A DNA stretch of 64,000 bases. Origin: Gracilimonas sp040877545 (GTDB lineage Bacteria > Bacteroidota > Rhodothermia > Balneolales > Balneolaceae). Positions 46,701 to 58,800 of the stretch are shown piece by piece (the stretch's first letter is position 1; every line of letters starts with the position of its first letter). The DNA is taken from the NCBI GenBank assembly GCA_040877545.1, contig JBBDNN010000075.1:9118-73117 (forward strand). The letters run 5' to 3'. Under the pieces are notes generated by a model that did not search any database, was not told the origin of the DNA, and saw nothing but the letters and a program-made list of their open reading frames with translations. A program made the position numbers and the translations under genes.

Positions 46701-47882
46701 TTGTTATCTCTTTTTTCCAAATCGATGTATTACACCAACAGCGGCGGATGGATTAAAATAAATACCTATAGTATTTCAAAAGCGGGTAAAAGCTGGGCGA
46801 AATTTATTATTAAAAGTAGTGCCGTAAATATCACAGAAGAGGAAAAGGTTTTACTATTTGATCATTTTTACTATCAAACAAAAACGCCCGGAATTCCTAT
46901 TCATGCCAGCCTTGCCTTGGTAAAAGAATGGCTGGAATTGCATAAAGGCAGCATTTCTTTAGAAACCATAGATGGTAATAATTTATGCATGCAAATCTTA
47001 TTGCCACAGCTTGTATTAGAATCTACAAGCAAGACAAACCTGATGGTGGAAATCCCTCAGGAAATTTCCAATATGGGTGTAGGGCAAAAAGATAATGCAT
47101 CTAAAACAAATAAGGTTTTGGATGAGGATAAGAAGAATATTGTATTGGTTGAGGATAATATGGCGATCAGGTTATATCTGCGGGAATTATTAAAAGGTGA
47201 CTATAATGTAATGGAGGCGGGAGATGGCGTAGAAGCTTTTGAGCTGATAAAAGATAAAAGTTTTCACACAGACCTTGTGATTTCCGATTTAAGTATGCCT
47301 GAATTGAATGGTAATGAATTGTGCAGAATGCTTCGAAAAAATATTGATACAAGTACGGTGCCATTCATGCTATTAACTGCAAAGGCAGATGAAAAAAATT
47401 ATATAGAGGGGATTAAAAGTGGGATAGATGCTTATATCACCAAACCATTTAAGGAAAATGTACTAAAAGAAACTATTCTAAATCTGATTGAAAACCGAGA
47501 TCGGCTGACCAGGCATTTCAAGGATAAGCAAAGTTTAGATGATTTAATTCTGAAAAACGGACAAGATTCATTGTTGGTAAAATTAAATAAATGCATTACA
47601 GAAAATATGGAGAACCCGGAGCTATCGGTTGAAATCCTTGCCAACCGGCTGCACATGAGTCAAAGACAACTCCAGAGAAAAATAAAGGAAGAAACAGGAT
47701 TAACCCCTAAAAAATATTTACGAAAGCGCCGTTTAGAAGCAGCCCGTCATTTGATTGAGCAAGATTATGGCTCAATTACCGAGGTAGCTTATGCCGTTGG
47801 CTTTAATACTTTGTCGCTTTTCTCCGCCTATTTCAAAGAGGAATTTGGAAAGCTTCCTTCTGATTGGAATAAAGAAGCTTAA
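43737..47882 (+). CDS. Hybrid two-component system protein (HTCS) with degenerate ATPase domain
   Basis: A 1381-residue protein. From TTG 43737 there is a signal/membrane stretch (cut near VQAQE), then about nine to fourteen Reg_prop beta-propeller repeats (pattern VxxIxxDxxGxIWxGT) to about residue 640, a Y_Y_Y domain (FQYKLEGFDSDWHE), one membrane segment (about 775-797), a coiled coil, and a HisKA box RFFSNISHELRAPLTLIKG with His874. The HATPase region (about 985-1075) lacks the N-box Asn (LLSLFSKSMYYT), the G1 box (KSSAVNITEEEK) and most of G2 (PGIPIHASLALVKEW), though its frame is intact. A receiver follows (Asp1184 in LVISDLSMPELNG, Lys in ITKPF), then an AraC-type helix-turn-helix (about 1280-1381). 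Such proteins usually sense surface glycans and drive adjacent genes; here these are an OmpA-domain barrel and a giant adhesin. ATP hydrolysis is doubtful. Confidence 0.9.
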   Translation: MLVVFSCRQVKYFGFLLIGFLGYLPFSPSVQAQEKWSFGPLNESGFTVERVLTTEEGLPANGVNNIIQDSKGYIWAATYNGLVRYDGRKIKVFNSANVPQLYSNRFLDVMEDSKGRIWAGLEYNNLMVIDDSVTVYNISSTDDNQNIHITVISETPDGRIMVGTNNSLLIFEDGSFRKLDGLKTESVQQIIHKNNFSYILLQTILYRLFPDGSKDKILLQINEQGEIEHPNYNISEFAKPGFTFIDMSFRDNELWLLSHGGLAKIKKTDYEIILTSEDLKQDLLHGFYFNDNTLFVFGTGGLFAARGIYTRDLKIEKFSGYTSNDLLIDHEGSVWLATGAFGLRQFVSTPVLQVDKYEQLAGKAITGILQSNEKGNPLYIGTNCDGLYKYSANNVERFSAESGIENNCVWSLMKDSDGILWVGTWGRGAYYRSPGSDSFQRFNPTEMEDANAVLSIYEDNSGRVWFGTYYNGLFRKDGDMVETITMADGSMLPSIRSFYEDDSNRLWVATDRGLGYVKDDYFVQPKELNAIKNQNIRTIQQDGTGRFWVGSYGGGLFTFERGGELINITQEQGLFDNTISQLAFDTSGNIWLGGNLGVFFIERTQINSFLAGKIAELKISRLGVKEGLPIRETTGGFMPSSFMDDNGVFYIPTVQGISVIHTNRMILNRARPNVIIEEVEVNGTILKPKQISSLSYKSQRLVFKFAALTFSNSDNAHFQYKLEGFDSDWHEGDELPEVVYTSLPAGSYTLYIRASNNDGFWYEEGTALEFTIQPPFWQTFWFYFLAVFTLSGCIIGFLNYRTRLYQLREKKLTALVEDQTATIREEKELLEKAYFDLEKNKSLIEESKHTIEEQTVLLRKNDEIRSRFFSNISHELRAPLTLIKGMLEQSLKGRFGSGTANKKLGLDLNAMATHANRLQSQVDYLLELSSLEVGDIQVSRKIYDLNSQVSLLADLFETVSQDNKVRFTFEMEERPILIQADPEKIEKVLLSLFSKSMYYTNSGGWIKINTYSISKAGKSWAKFIIKSSAVNITEEEKVLLFDHFYYQTKTPGIPIHASLALVKEWLELHKGSISLETIDGNNLCMQILLPQLVLESTSKTNLMVEIPQEISNMGVGQKDNASKTNKVLDEDKKNIVLVEDNMAIRLYLRELLKGDYNVMEAGDGVEAFELIKDKSFHTDLVISDLSMPELNGNELCRMLRKNIDTSTVPFMLLTAKADEKNYIEGIKSGIDAYITKPFKENVLKETILNLIENRDRLTRHFKDKQSLDDLILKNGQDSLLVKLNKCITENMENPELSVEILANRLHMSQRQLQRKIKEETGLTPKKYLRKRRLEAARHLIEQDYGSITEVAYAVGFNTLSLFSAYFKEEFGKLPSDWNKEA

Positions 47883-48290
47883 GAAAGCAGAAGGTCAGGA
47901 AGTATCAATAGCATTCACACTCTCATCAAAGCCCAATCATTTAATTACACCATCACCTATTAACTATTAATGGGCGCCATAATTATTTAAATGTAATGAA
48001 ATCTCTCTAAATAAGCCATTAAGGGGCTTTAAAACCGGCTTTTGGCTTAGGAATCTCTAATGTCGTTTTTTGAGCAATGATTGACGCTTTTTGAATAGAA
48101 CCCCGCTTTACTTTCAAATACTTTTAGAAATAAAAAAACCACCCGTGTGTTAGGTGCATGAGTGTTATATAAATAATTCATTCGAAAAGGGACATCTAAG
48201 GGTAAAGGAAAATTGCTGCAATTTTCGTTAGTCAAAGTATGCCTGTTCAATTTTAACCGATTTGTATAGAAAGTTTAGCAACGGAAAGCT
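47883..48290. other. 408-nt gap between HTCS and OmpA-domain gene
   Basis: No gene seen. The first half has small imperfect hairpins around 48015-48050 (AAGCC...GGCTT pairs), perhaps a weak terminator. The second half is AT-rich and holds the inverted repeat at 48208-48226. TTTGTATAG at 48261-48269 may be part of a promoter for the downstream gene. Confidence 0.5.
48208..48226. promoter_or_regulatory. 8-3-8 inverted repeat, possible operator
   Basis: GAAAATTG CTG CAATTTTC, a perfect palindrome with a 3-nt centre, 65-83 nt before the TTG start of the OmpA-domain gene. It is not followed by a T-run. Given the adjacent AraC-type HTCS, it is a candidate binding site, but AraC proteins often prefer direct repeats. 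Confidence 0.4.
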
Positions 48291-49835
48291 TTGAATAAAG
48301 CAATCATTTTTATTTCGGGGATAATAATACTTGTCTCAGGTTTTGTCCATACAGCTATGGCGCAAGGCTTGGGATCGGTATTATTTGATAACTCTGGTCT
48401 TCAGATGGGACTATTCCGTGGACAGACTGACTTAGATGATAGTGGTTTAAATTACTCTTTCAGGCTATACAGTCAGCAGGTTTTTGATGCCTATCGGTTT
48501 GGGGAACTTAGCATCTCATCGGGGGCACTTTCTGGTTTGGGATATCGCAGTCAGCTCACCCCTCTTGAATATCGCCTTGGATATCGCTTATCTAAATTTG
48601 GTATGCCCGAGCCCAGGTTATTTGGAATTAAAAGTTCAATATATGCATATGGCGGTTTAGGAATTTTATACCACCGGCCGCTTGAAATTCTGGCGCCCGA
48701 TGATCCCCTTACGGCAGAGATGGGAATAGGCTTGCCCACATCTTCATTCTGGGATTTTAATGGAGGCATCGCTCCCTTCATTCCTGTTGGTACCGGCTTT
48801 GAAATCCCCCTTGAACAAAATGTTTGGCTGAATATTAGTGTGGGCTATAATCAGTCATTATCCGTCTTAAAATTTAATAGCCATGATGTGCCGGGTGGCT
48901 ACTGGAATTTTTCTATCGGCTTAAGATTCAAAAGAAGTTCACCACAGAAGATATCAATACATCCAGCCCCGGTAAAAGAATTTCAGAGAAAACCCATTCC
49001 CTGGGTTCCGGTGAAAGTGGAGGCTGTGCAACCAGTAGATATTACCTCTATAGTACTCGATAAGCTCAACAGCCGAATAATAAACTTCGATATCCTTTCC
49101 TCTACACCAGATGAAAAGGGATTGGAATGGATTGAAGAGATGGCGCAACTATTAAACAGATATCCTACTGAATCATTACAGGTCTTTGGGCATGCCGATT
49201 CTATCGGAACCGAAGCGGTTAATTTGATGATTTCAGAAAGCAGGGCTCGTGCAATCTGGCTGGCATTGATTGATGCCGGTGTAAACCCTGAAAGATTAGG
49301 GTATAACTGGTATTCGGATGATCGGCCTAAAAAAAGTAATAGTACTTCCGAAGGACGCTCCGAGAATAGAAGAGTAGAATTCAGAACAGTATCGGCCGGA
49401 ATGAAATACTTACAGCATCCAAGAGCGCAAGAAGTTTATCTGGCCTCCATCTTTGCTGATTTAGAATATGATAAGCCACTCCTGCAACCACGCGATATAG
49501 ATTTTAATCAATCCATGCTCGGCTTGGATGATTACTCCTCCATGATAATAAAATTAGTTTCCTACCTGATGCATAGTGAGTCTGATATAAAACTTGTGGT
49601 ATTAAGTCAGGCCGGAGCCAGATCAGGTACAGATTTAAGAAGGTCATTATCAAAAGCCCGGGCTGAAAAAATCCGGGTAGAATTGATTTTAAAAGGAATT
49701 GCTCCAGAAAGGGTACAGGCAGTTTCGCCAGAGAGTGATCTCTATGACAAGTATAAACATCATCTAAAAGGAAGTTCACAACAGAATATTCTGATTCCAG
49801 TTCAGTCAACCCCGAATAGTGGCGGTGGCGAATAA
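48291..49835 (+). CDS. Outer-membrane barrel protein with OmpA-like domains
   Basis: A 514-residue protein, TTG start with a signal peptide (cut after HTAMAQ). Residues about 30-215 form a beta-barrel (GLGYRSQLTPLEYRLGYRLS; YNQSLSVLKF). From about 270 there is an OmpA-type peptidoglycan-binding fold: LQVFGHADSIGTEAVNLMIS and SENRRVEFR, with the Asp and Arg that normally hold diaminopimelate. From about 410 there is a second, weaker OmpA-like unit (LVVLSQAGARSGTDLRRSLSK, ending QQNILIPV) without the usual Asp. The gene ends 39 nt before the adhesin gene, so they are probably co-transcribed; the barrel may anchor or secrete the adhesin. Confidence 0.82.
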   Translation: MNKAIIFISGIIILVSGFVHTAMAQGLGSVLFDNSGLQMGLFRGQTDLDDSGLNYSFRLYSQQVFDAYRFGELSISSGALSGLGYRSQLTPLEYRLGYRLSKFGMPEPRLFGIKSSIYAYGGLGILYHRPLEILAPDDPLTAEMGIGLPTSSFWDFNGGIAPFIPVGTGFEIPLEQNVWLNISVGYNQSLSVLKFNSHDVPGGYWNFSIGLRFKRSSPQKISIHPAPVKEFQRKPIPWVPVKVEAVQPVDITSIVLDKLNSRIINFDILSSTPDEKGLEWIEEMAQLLNRYPTESLQVFGHADSIGTEAVNLMISESRARAIWLALIDAGVNPERLGYNWYSDDRPKKSNSTSEGRSENRRVEFRTVSAGMKYLQHPRAQEVYLASIFADLEYDKPLLQPRDIDFNQSMLGLDDYSSMIIKLVSYLMHSESDIKLVVLSQAGARSGTDLRRSLSKARAEKIRVELILKGIAPERVQAVSPESDLYDKYKHHLKGSSQQNILIPVQSTPNSGGGE

Positions 49836-49874
49836 GGATGGGAAAACAGTTACGAGCTTTTTAGCAGTATATAT

Positions 49875-52800
49875 ATGAAAAAGATTTTCGGGTACATTTT
49901 TGTTTTAGGGTTTTTGATGATTCAGAATCCTGTAGAGGTTTTTGGGCAGACCGCCGGACAGATTTATAAGCCGGCGACTGGTGAAGGAAAAAACATTTTA
50001 GATCCTAATGGCACAGGGAATGTTTTTAACAACGGTATTCTTTTCAAACCACTACCACAATTAAAATCAGAGATTGTTAACGATACAAGAACAGGTGCTG
50101 GTGGTGGTCATACTGATTTAGTCTCATATATTGGAGATGGGGACCTAGAGGACGGAAGTGCCTTTATGTATTTTGATTCTGAAGCAGACAATGGAAATGG
50201 AGCACTTCTTTTCCGAGTTTTTATTGGGGGGCAATCAACAGCATCTAAAGGGTATAGTTTTCTATTTAACACAGATATAGATATTTCATCAAATAGCCCT
50301 AAGCTTGATAATTTGAGTTCAGCAAACCCCGGTGATTATGCCTTTGAGGTTGTTCTGGAGACAAATAACAGAGTAGGAATTTATGAGCTAAATGAAAACG
50401 GAATAGTTGGAAGCCCTACAGAGCTTGACCTCGATGGCCATTTTCAAAAAGCCTTGGCAAAACCTTATGATTCAGATGGACAGGGAGCCCCAAGTTCAGA
50501 ATCTGGATATTTTTATGATTTTTATGTTCCTATTAGTTCCATAAATGGTAAATCAACTTTTGATAATAACACTCTTTTTTGTGCTACAGTGTCTACCATA
50601 ACAAGGGCGCAAAGTGGTATAGATGGTACGATCTCAGATATAATGGGAATTAATGATTCTAATTATAGAAATGAGGATCGGGGGTTAGTAGATTTGTTAG
50701 AAGCATGTTCTGCAACTACTCCATCTCAAATAAATTCTGGGTTTGATGTTAAAACCTCGGCTCCAACAATGACTGGGTTAATAGGAGTTGAAACAACATT
50801 AATTAATGGAGTAACAACAGAAGATGAACTAACAGACATCAATCTAGAGTATAGTGCCAATGGCGGGAGTAGTTATTCATCATTAACCTCAAGCAGTTTT
50901 AGTTTTGATTCTGAGAACCTTACTTGGTCAGTGGAAATTTCAACAGGGACACTGAGTGAAGGAGATCTTGTTAGGGCAACGGCTACTGCAACTGGTAAGA
51001 CGGAATCTGGACCTTCTTCTTCGAAAGAAGTTTACGGTAACAATGTATGTTATGTACCCGCTCCATTAATAACGGGCAGAAATAATGGAGCTACAACGGT
51101 CAGTGGTACTTGGTCGCCAGTTGGAGGGGGAAATGCTGAAGCAGCTCGGTATAGAGTTGATTTATATGAGCAACTTAATGACGAAGATGCCCCAGAACAA
51201 TGGAATTTGATTAGCCTTGATCCAGCTCCAGATCAAGATAATTTTGTAACTACTTCCAATACTTGGGCATTTGATATTGATGCGACAGGAAACTTAAACA
51301 ACCAGGTTTTTTATGCCCGGGTTGTTGATACTCAAGAAAATTGTACATCAGCTTTCTCTGGTGCAAGTGATGATGGTGCAGGCAGTTCTGTTACACCAAC
51401 CATCAATACAGATCCAATACAAGCTTCAAGTGATAATATTGATGTTGAAGTATTAAATAATGATGCAGCCAACCCTTCTATTCTTTATTTGTATGTAAAT
51501 GGTCAGGAAGTATCCAATTCTGGAGGAACAGTTGCTGCAAGTGGCACGACTACTTTAACTATATCTGGTGGCGCACCGGAGGGTTCTTATGTAACAGCAA
51601 GAGCCCAAGCTTCCGGTACCTATGCTCTATCAGATGAATCAGATCCGGTTATTGTATCAGCAGCTTTAGATGACCCCGAACTTGATGACGCAGATATACC
51701 TGTAATAGTTGGAGATTATATTAACGGAAATGATGTAGTCCAAGGGTACTCCTCTGAAGATGCTGGGGCTACTATTACAATTTATGAAAATGGTACAGAA
51801 AATGTCTTAGGCACTGGAACTGTTGATGCTTTTGGTAATTGGGATGTTCAACTGGACACTCCGCTACAAACCAATGATACATTTGTAGCCACAGCTAAAA
51901 TTTCAGGTAAAAATGAAAGTGCAGAGAGTGATCCTGTAACAGTTCAAGCTGGAGAAACAGCTGCTCCTACTATTGAGGGAGGTGTTGTAACAGAACAAAC
52001 ACTTGATGATTTTGGTGGAAACATTTCTATCAGCGGATCTGGCACATTCCGTATATACATAGATGGAGAATTACTGCATACAACAACAAGCACTTCTGTA
52101 GATACTTCCACAACTGCAAATAATGCAACCAATAACCCCAACTCTAAATCTATTGGTCAATTATTACAGCCTGGCGTTGAAGTATTTGCTACGGACCAAA
52201 CTGCAGGAAATACAGAAAGTGATCCATCTAATGTTGTAGAAGTTTTACCACCTGATGAACGATTTATAACACTAAGTTCAGTGAGTGATGATCCCGCAAA
52301 TAGTGGTGGCGGGATTGAAGTCACTGTAGCATTTTTAGTTTTAGATCAAGATTTTGCACCTGAACCATCAATTACTTTAAATTTTAATATTGATACCGGT
52401 AATGGTGCTATTTCCCCTCAATCTTCCGATACAGATGGTACAGGAGTAGCATCTGTTACATATACCACATCACAATCTGACGATGGTACTTTTGTAGGTA
52501 TCCGTGCTGAGGATGGAGAAACAGAGCCAATAGCTGAGCCTACAGTCGCAACATTTGAGATCCAAGAAGCCCCGCCTGCAATTTCAAATATATCTCTTGG
52601 AAATGATGGTTCTGATAATATCAGTTTTAGTTTTGATTCTGATAAGCAACTTGGCTCAACTTCAGGAGACATTGCCATTACCATTAACGGCCCCAATGAC
52701 GGAACGGGATGGCCCAAATTATATAATCGAACAAATTTTGATGAGACAGACAATGGTGGCAGTTATACATATAGTTTGAATGTAACACAAGCTTATGATG

Positions 52801-55800
52801 ATGGAGATGGGACCTACACAGCCAATGTTGATGATGCAACAGATGCAAATAACATCAATGGAGGTAATAACGGTGTAGGAACTGGTCTGACCGATACTTA
52901 TTCATTTTCTTCAGATTCTGAAGATCCAGTTGTAACAATTACTTCGCCTACAAATAATGACTTGGTACAATCACAAAATACTATAACAGGTACATCAACA
53001 GATAATGATAAAGTTGATTCAGTAGTACTTGAAATACAGCGTTCCAGTGATGATCAATATTGGAATGGAACGGATTGGCAAGCAGGACAAACGACGGTTT
53101 CAGCTACGGCAACTGATGACACATTTGATTCCGGTGATGAAGACTGGAACTATGATTCATCAGATATTAATGGGGATGACACCTACACGATAACTGCTAC
53201 CGCCACCGATGCTACCGGTAATACGGGAACCAGCTCAGCGGTAATTTATACAATAGACACCACGGCCCCGGCAGGATACACCGTAGCATGGGATACGAAT
53301 CCAATTAATACAGGAAATGAAGGGGCAGCCGATTTCATAATAAGTAGTGGTGAAGATGGAGCCACATACAATTGGGAGATTTCGGATGGCGCAGATATTA
53401 TCACAGGATCAGGAACATTAGATGGAACCAGTGTATCTATTACCGGTGAGGATGTTTCAACCCTTGCAGATGGCACGCTTACCGTAACGGTAACATTAAC
53501 CGATTCGGCAGGCAATGAAGGCAATGAAGCCACGGATGATGCTACCAAGGATACAAGTACTCCATCAATTTCAGAAGTATCTCTCGGCAATGATGGATCT
53601 GATAACATTACCCTGACTTTTAATAGTGATGAACTTTTAGGAACATCATCTACTGATATTGCTGTGACCGTTACCGGTCCTGATGTATTTAGTGAGTCTT
53701 TCGATTGGGATGATTTTGATGTCAGTGGATCTGGTCCTTACACATACACTTTAAACGTGGAACCGGATATAGCCTATGGCAATGATGGAACCTATACGGC
53801 TACCATCAATGATGCTATAGATGCTGCAGGTAACGATGGTGCGGATGGTACACAGACAGATACTTACGAACTGGATACCACTGCGCCAACAGGTTATACC
53901 GTAGCTTGGGAAACAGATCCTATAAATGCAGACAATGAAGAAGCGACCGAATTTACAATCAGTAACGGCGAAGATGGTGCAGATTACAGTTGGGAAGTTA
54001 CCAGCTCTGGAGGGGGAACCGCAGTAATCGGATCGGATACGTTCAATGAAACTACTTCAGCTACTATATCGAATGTAAACGTAAGCGGTTTGGGAGACGG
54101 TACACTCACAGTTACTGTGTATCTGACAGATGAAGCAGGAAATCAGGGGAGTAATGTCACTGACGATACCACAAAGGATACAAGTGTTCCAACAGTGGCG
54201 GCCAGCCAGTCTTATAATTATGATGAAAATCAAGCCACAGGATTTGAAATTGGCACTGTTTCAGCAAGTGACGCAGAGGGGGTAACCGCCTATGCCATTA
54301 CCGGAGGCAACGACAGTAATTACTTTGAAATAGACAATGATGGTGTCCTAACACTTACTGCTACAGGAGCCGGATCTGAAGCCAATGATTTTGAGACAGG
54401 TGTTAATTCTTTCTCATTGGCTATCACGGCAACCGATGCTGCAGGGAATACATCAAGTGCAGAAACGGTTACTATCAACGTAGATGATGTAGACGAGATT
54501 AACCCAACGGTGCATAATGTAACCTCTGCAAAAGCTGACGGAGCCTACACAGTTGGCGAAGAAATCGACATTACAATTGAATTTTCTGAGTCTGTAACAG
54601 TTACTACCACAGGCGGAACGCCCACCCTTGAATTAGAAACCGGAACTGCCGATCGTACTGCGACCTATGTTTCTGGAAGCGAAAGTTCAACCTTAACCTT
54701 CCGATATACAGTACAAGCAGGTGATGAGTCAACAGACCTGGATTACACAAATACCGGCGCCTTAAACCTGAATGACGGAACCATCCGTGATGATAGTGAT
54801 AATGATGCCACGCTTACTCTTGCTTCCCCGGGAGATGCAGGTTCATTGGGAGCCAACAAAAATTTGGTTATCGATAACGATACTCCAACCTTAGCCAGTT
54901 CCACCCCCGCCGATGATGCAACGGGTGTTGCTGTTGATACCAGTATTGAACTGACCTTCAGTGAATCGGTAAGCGCGGGAAGCGGAACCATTGAATTATA
55001 TACCACAGATGGCGATGAACTTGTTGAAAGTTTTGATGTGGAGACAGAAACTGGGACAGATTCCGGCCAAGTCAATTTCGATGGAACCACAGTAACCATA
55101 CATCTGACAGACGATCTTGAAGGCGTTACTTACTATTATGTACAAATTGCCGGCACGGCCATTGATGACGCAGCCGGTAATTCCTATGCAGGTATTACTA
55201 ACGAAACCGATCTTAATTTCCAAACAGCGGCCGGACCTGCAACAGCTATTACTTTAAGTGGTCCGGGCAGCGTTACAGCCGGTCAGGAAAGCGGTGATTT
55301 TACGCTTACGGTGGTAGATGCCCAGGATAATGAAACCAACGTAACCGGAGATACCGATTTTGCCCTTTCCAGTGATCAGGGCGGTTCAACCTTTAATCCG
55401 GTAAGTCCGGTAACCATAACAAATGGGAATTCAAGCGTCACCTTTACCTACACAAATAATACCGTAGGTGACGGAACCCATACGATTACGGCCACCACCC
55501 AGGCTTCTCCAACCGATACCGGTTTAGGCGAGGAGACGGCCTCTCATGATATTACGGTGAATTCCGGCACGGCCACCAAAATTCTTGTGGAAACCGCCAA
55601 TGATGGGAGCGGTTCTGTAGTGGGCGAACAAACGATTTCTTCAGGCGATGAAATCACAGCGTATGCCATTCTAAGAGATGCTTCGGATAATTTTATAGAA
55701 TTAGCAACTGAAAACGTCAACTGGAGCCTGAGTTCCAAAACCGATGGCGTAGCGGATGGCGATTTAGTAGATAATGGAGGCGGCTCCGCGACTTTCACCG

Positions 55801-58800
55801 GGAATTTAGTGGGAAGTGCGGTCATAAACGCCGATTCAACCGGGCTGACTTCCACTCAATCCGGCACCATTACGGTAGCACCGGGCGACGCCATAAAATT
55901 AGCCATTGCCACGCAACCTGCCGGTGGTGCAAGTGGGGATGAATTAGCCACCCAACCCATAATCGAAATCCAAGACGCGGCCGGAAATAAGGTCACTTCA
56001 GACAATACCACAGAAGTTGAAGTAGCCATTAGCCCCGGTACCGGTGGAACTTTAACTGGAACAAAGAAAATTACGGCAACAGGTGGAGAAGTTGAATTTA
56101 CTAACTTAGTACTGGCAGGTACCGTGGGAGAAAATTATGTACTCACATTCAGTGATGCCACGACAGGCAGAGATGTAGGCGATCTGCTAACATCAGCTAA
56201 CTCGGATAATGTAACTGTAACTGTTGGTGCAGCTGCTGAAATGGCGGTATCTACCCAACCGGCAACCACGGTAGCCGGACAAAGCATAGAAGGGGCTCCG
56301 GCTGTTACAGTAACCGATTCCGAAAGCAATCCTGTTTCCGGCATTGATGTTACTGTGAGCATCAACAAGACCAGCTTTGCCAGCGGCACGCTTACCCAAG
56401 CAACCGATAACAACGGTATTGCCACTTTTAATGATATTGTACTTGATACAGCCGACACCGATTACCAGTTCACATTTAATGCAGATGCTGCCGGTGTGGA
56501 CGATGTAACATCCGCTGCATTTGAAGTGATAGCGGCGGCAGCCAACCTTCTTGCTATTGAAAGTGGTGATGACCAAAACGCGGATGCAAACTCTGAACTG
56601 GGCGATGAACTGACGGTAAAGATTACGGATGAGCTCGGTAATGCAGTTAGTGGTGAAACCGTCAGCTTTGCAATCACCTCCACTCCTGACGATGCTTCCG
56701 GCGAGAGTCTTTCCGGCTCTTCCGAGACTACTGACGAAAATGGTCTTTCTTCAACAACTCTCACACTTGGAACTAAAACCGGTACTTACCAGGTAACGGC
56801 AACTTCCGGTGATTTGGATGCGGTTGTTTTTTCAGCAGCTGCTTATGCCGGTGATGCTGCGAAACTGACTTTAACCACCCAGCCCGAAACTACCGCAGCC
56901 GGAGAGACTTTAAATGAAGTAATCGTTCAGCTTTTGGATGCTAACGATAATGAGGTTGAATCTGTCGGGACTGAAATCACTATAACTCTTTCCGGGGAAG
57001 TGGATTTAAATGGAACTGCAGTTCTAACCACGGATGCCGGCGGCCAGGCTTCTTTTGATGGTTTAAGCATAGAAACAGCGGGAACCGGCTACACACTAAC
57101 CGCCAGTGCCGATGATTTAACTTCAGATACTTCTGACGAATTTGATATTAATCCCGCCGCTGCCAGTGCATTAACTTCCACTATAACAGCAGCTGAAACC
57201 AGCCTCACCGCCGATGGAACTTCAAATACAATTATCACCGTGCAGCTGAAAGATGCATTTTGGAATAATCTTCCATCCGGTGGTGATGTTGTAGAATTAA
57301 GCACAACAGCCGGTTTTCTTGGCACTGTGAATGATGAAGAAAATGGAACCTACATCGCCACACTGACATCATCTACGAATGTGGAAACAGCCATTATTAC
57401 CGGAACAGTGAATGAAGCAGCTATTACAGATAATGAAGAAGTAGCATTTACTTCAGGGGCATTAAATAATTTCCTCGTAGAGAAAACAGATGGCGGAGAT
57501 ATTGAAAATCAAACGGCCGGGGAATCTTTTGGAATTCAAATTACTGCACGGGATGCCAATAAGAACACCGTAACCGGCTTTACCGGGACCGTGAATCTGA
57601 GTTTGAACAAATCAGATTTTGAAAGCGGTGGTGGAGAAACAGCCGCTTTTGAAAACGGCGTTCTTAGCACCCACAGTCTGCGTATTGATGATGCCGATAC
57701 AGGTTACCAGATTACAGCCACCAATGCCGGAACGGGAACAGAATCTGGCACCTCCAACAGCTTTGATGTTAATGCAGCTGTGGCAAGTAAACTGGCAATT
57801 ACATTACAGCCTGCCGGCGGAACCGGAAGTGAAGATGGCACTCCGGCCGGATTTGGAAATGTGGAATTGATAACTCAGGATGCTTATGGCAACCCATCTG
57901 CTATTGGATTAGATGCAGAGCAATTAGTAACAGTGAGTTTGGATACTGATGCCTCTGAAAATGATGATGCTGTTTTTGGTGGCACTCAAACTTTGAATAT
58001 TCAATCGGGGACAGCTGCGTATTCTGATCTAACTCTTAACAGGGACGGGTCAGGATACCGGCTGTTATTTATTTCGGAATCGCCGGTGGAGCTTGACGCC
58101 GTTACAAGTGGTCCTTTCGATATGACAAATGTGGAGGACGCTTCCGGTTTTGATGCCGCTCTTGCCATCGCCGGAAATAAAGCCGCCGGTGAGGCTTTTA
58201 ATCTGGAAATTACCAACGGTACCGGAACAGATGGGAATGCTCTTTCAGGAGAAATTAATGTGACGGTGACAAGCAATCAGCCCGACGGAGAAGTTTTCAA
58301 TGGCAGTATAACATTTACCGGTGGAGCGGCAATTGTTCCTGACATAGAACTTGAAAAAGCTGATGATCACACACTTACGGTCAATGTAACCGGAGTAACT
58401 TCAAATGAAAATGTTAATGTTACGGTTGATCCTACCGAAGCAAATTATTTCACCTTAACATCTGCTGAGTCGGAGTGGGCTGCCGGGGAAACCAACGCCA
58501 TCACCATTACGGCATTTGATGTATTTGATAATACAGCAACCGGTTACACAGGCGATAAAGAAATTACCTTAAGCGGAGCAAACAATGCCCCGGATGGCTC
58601 TTCCCCGGTTGTAACTGACAAAGATGATGATTCTGTAGATTTCGGAACTTCCGCTACCATCATTTTCACCAACGGTGAAGCCATCGATATAGATGTGGTT
58701 CTTTTTGCTGCAGAAACTGCGCAGTTAGTGGCAACCGATGGAACAGTGAGTGAAGATGAAACGCTTGATATTACGGTAGGGGATGCCGGGGTTAATAATT

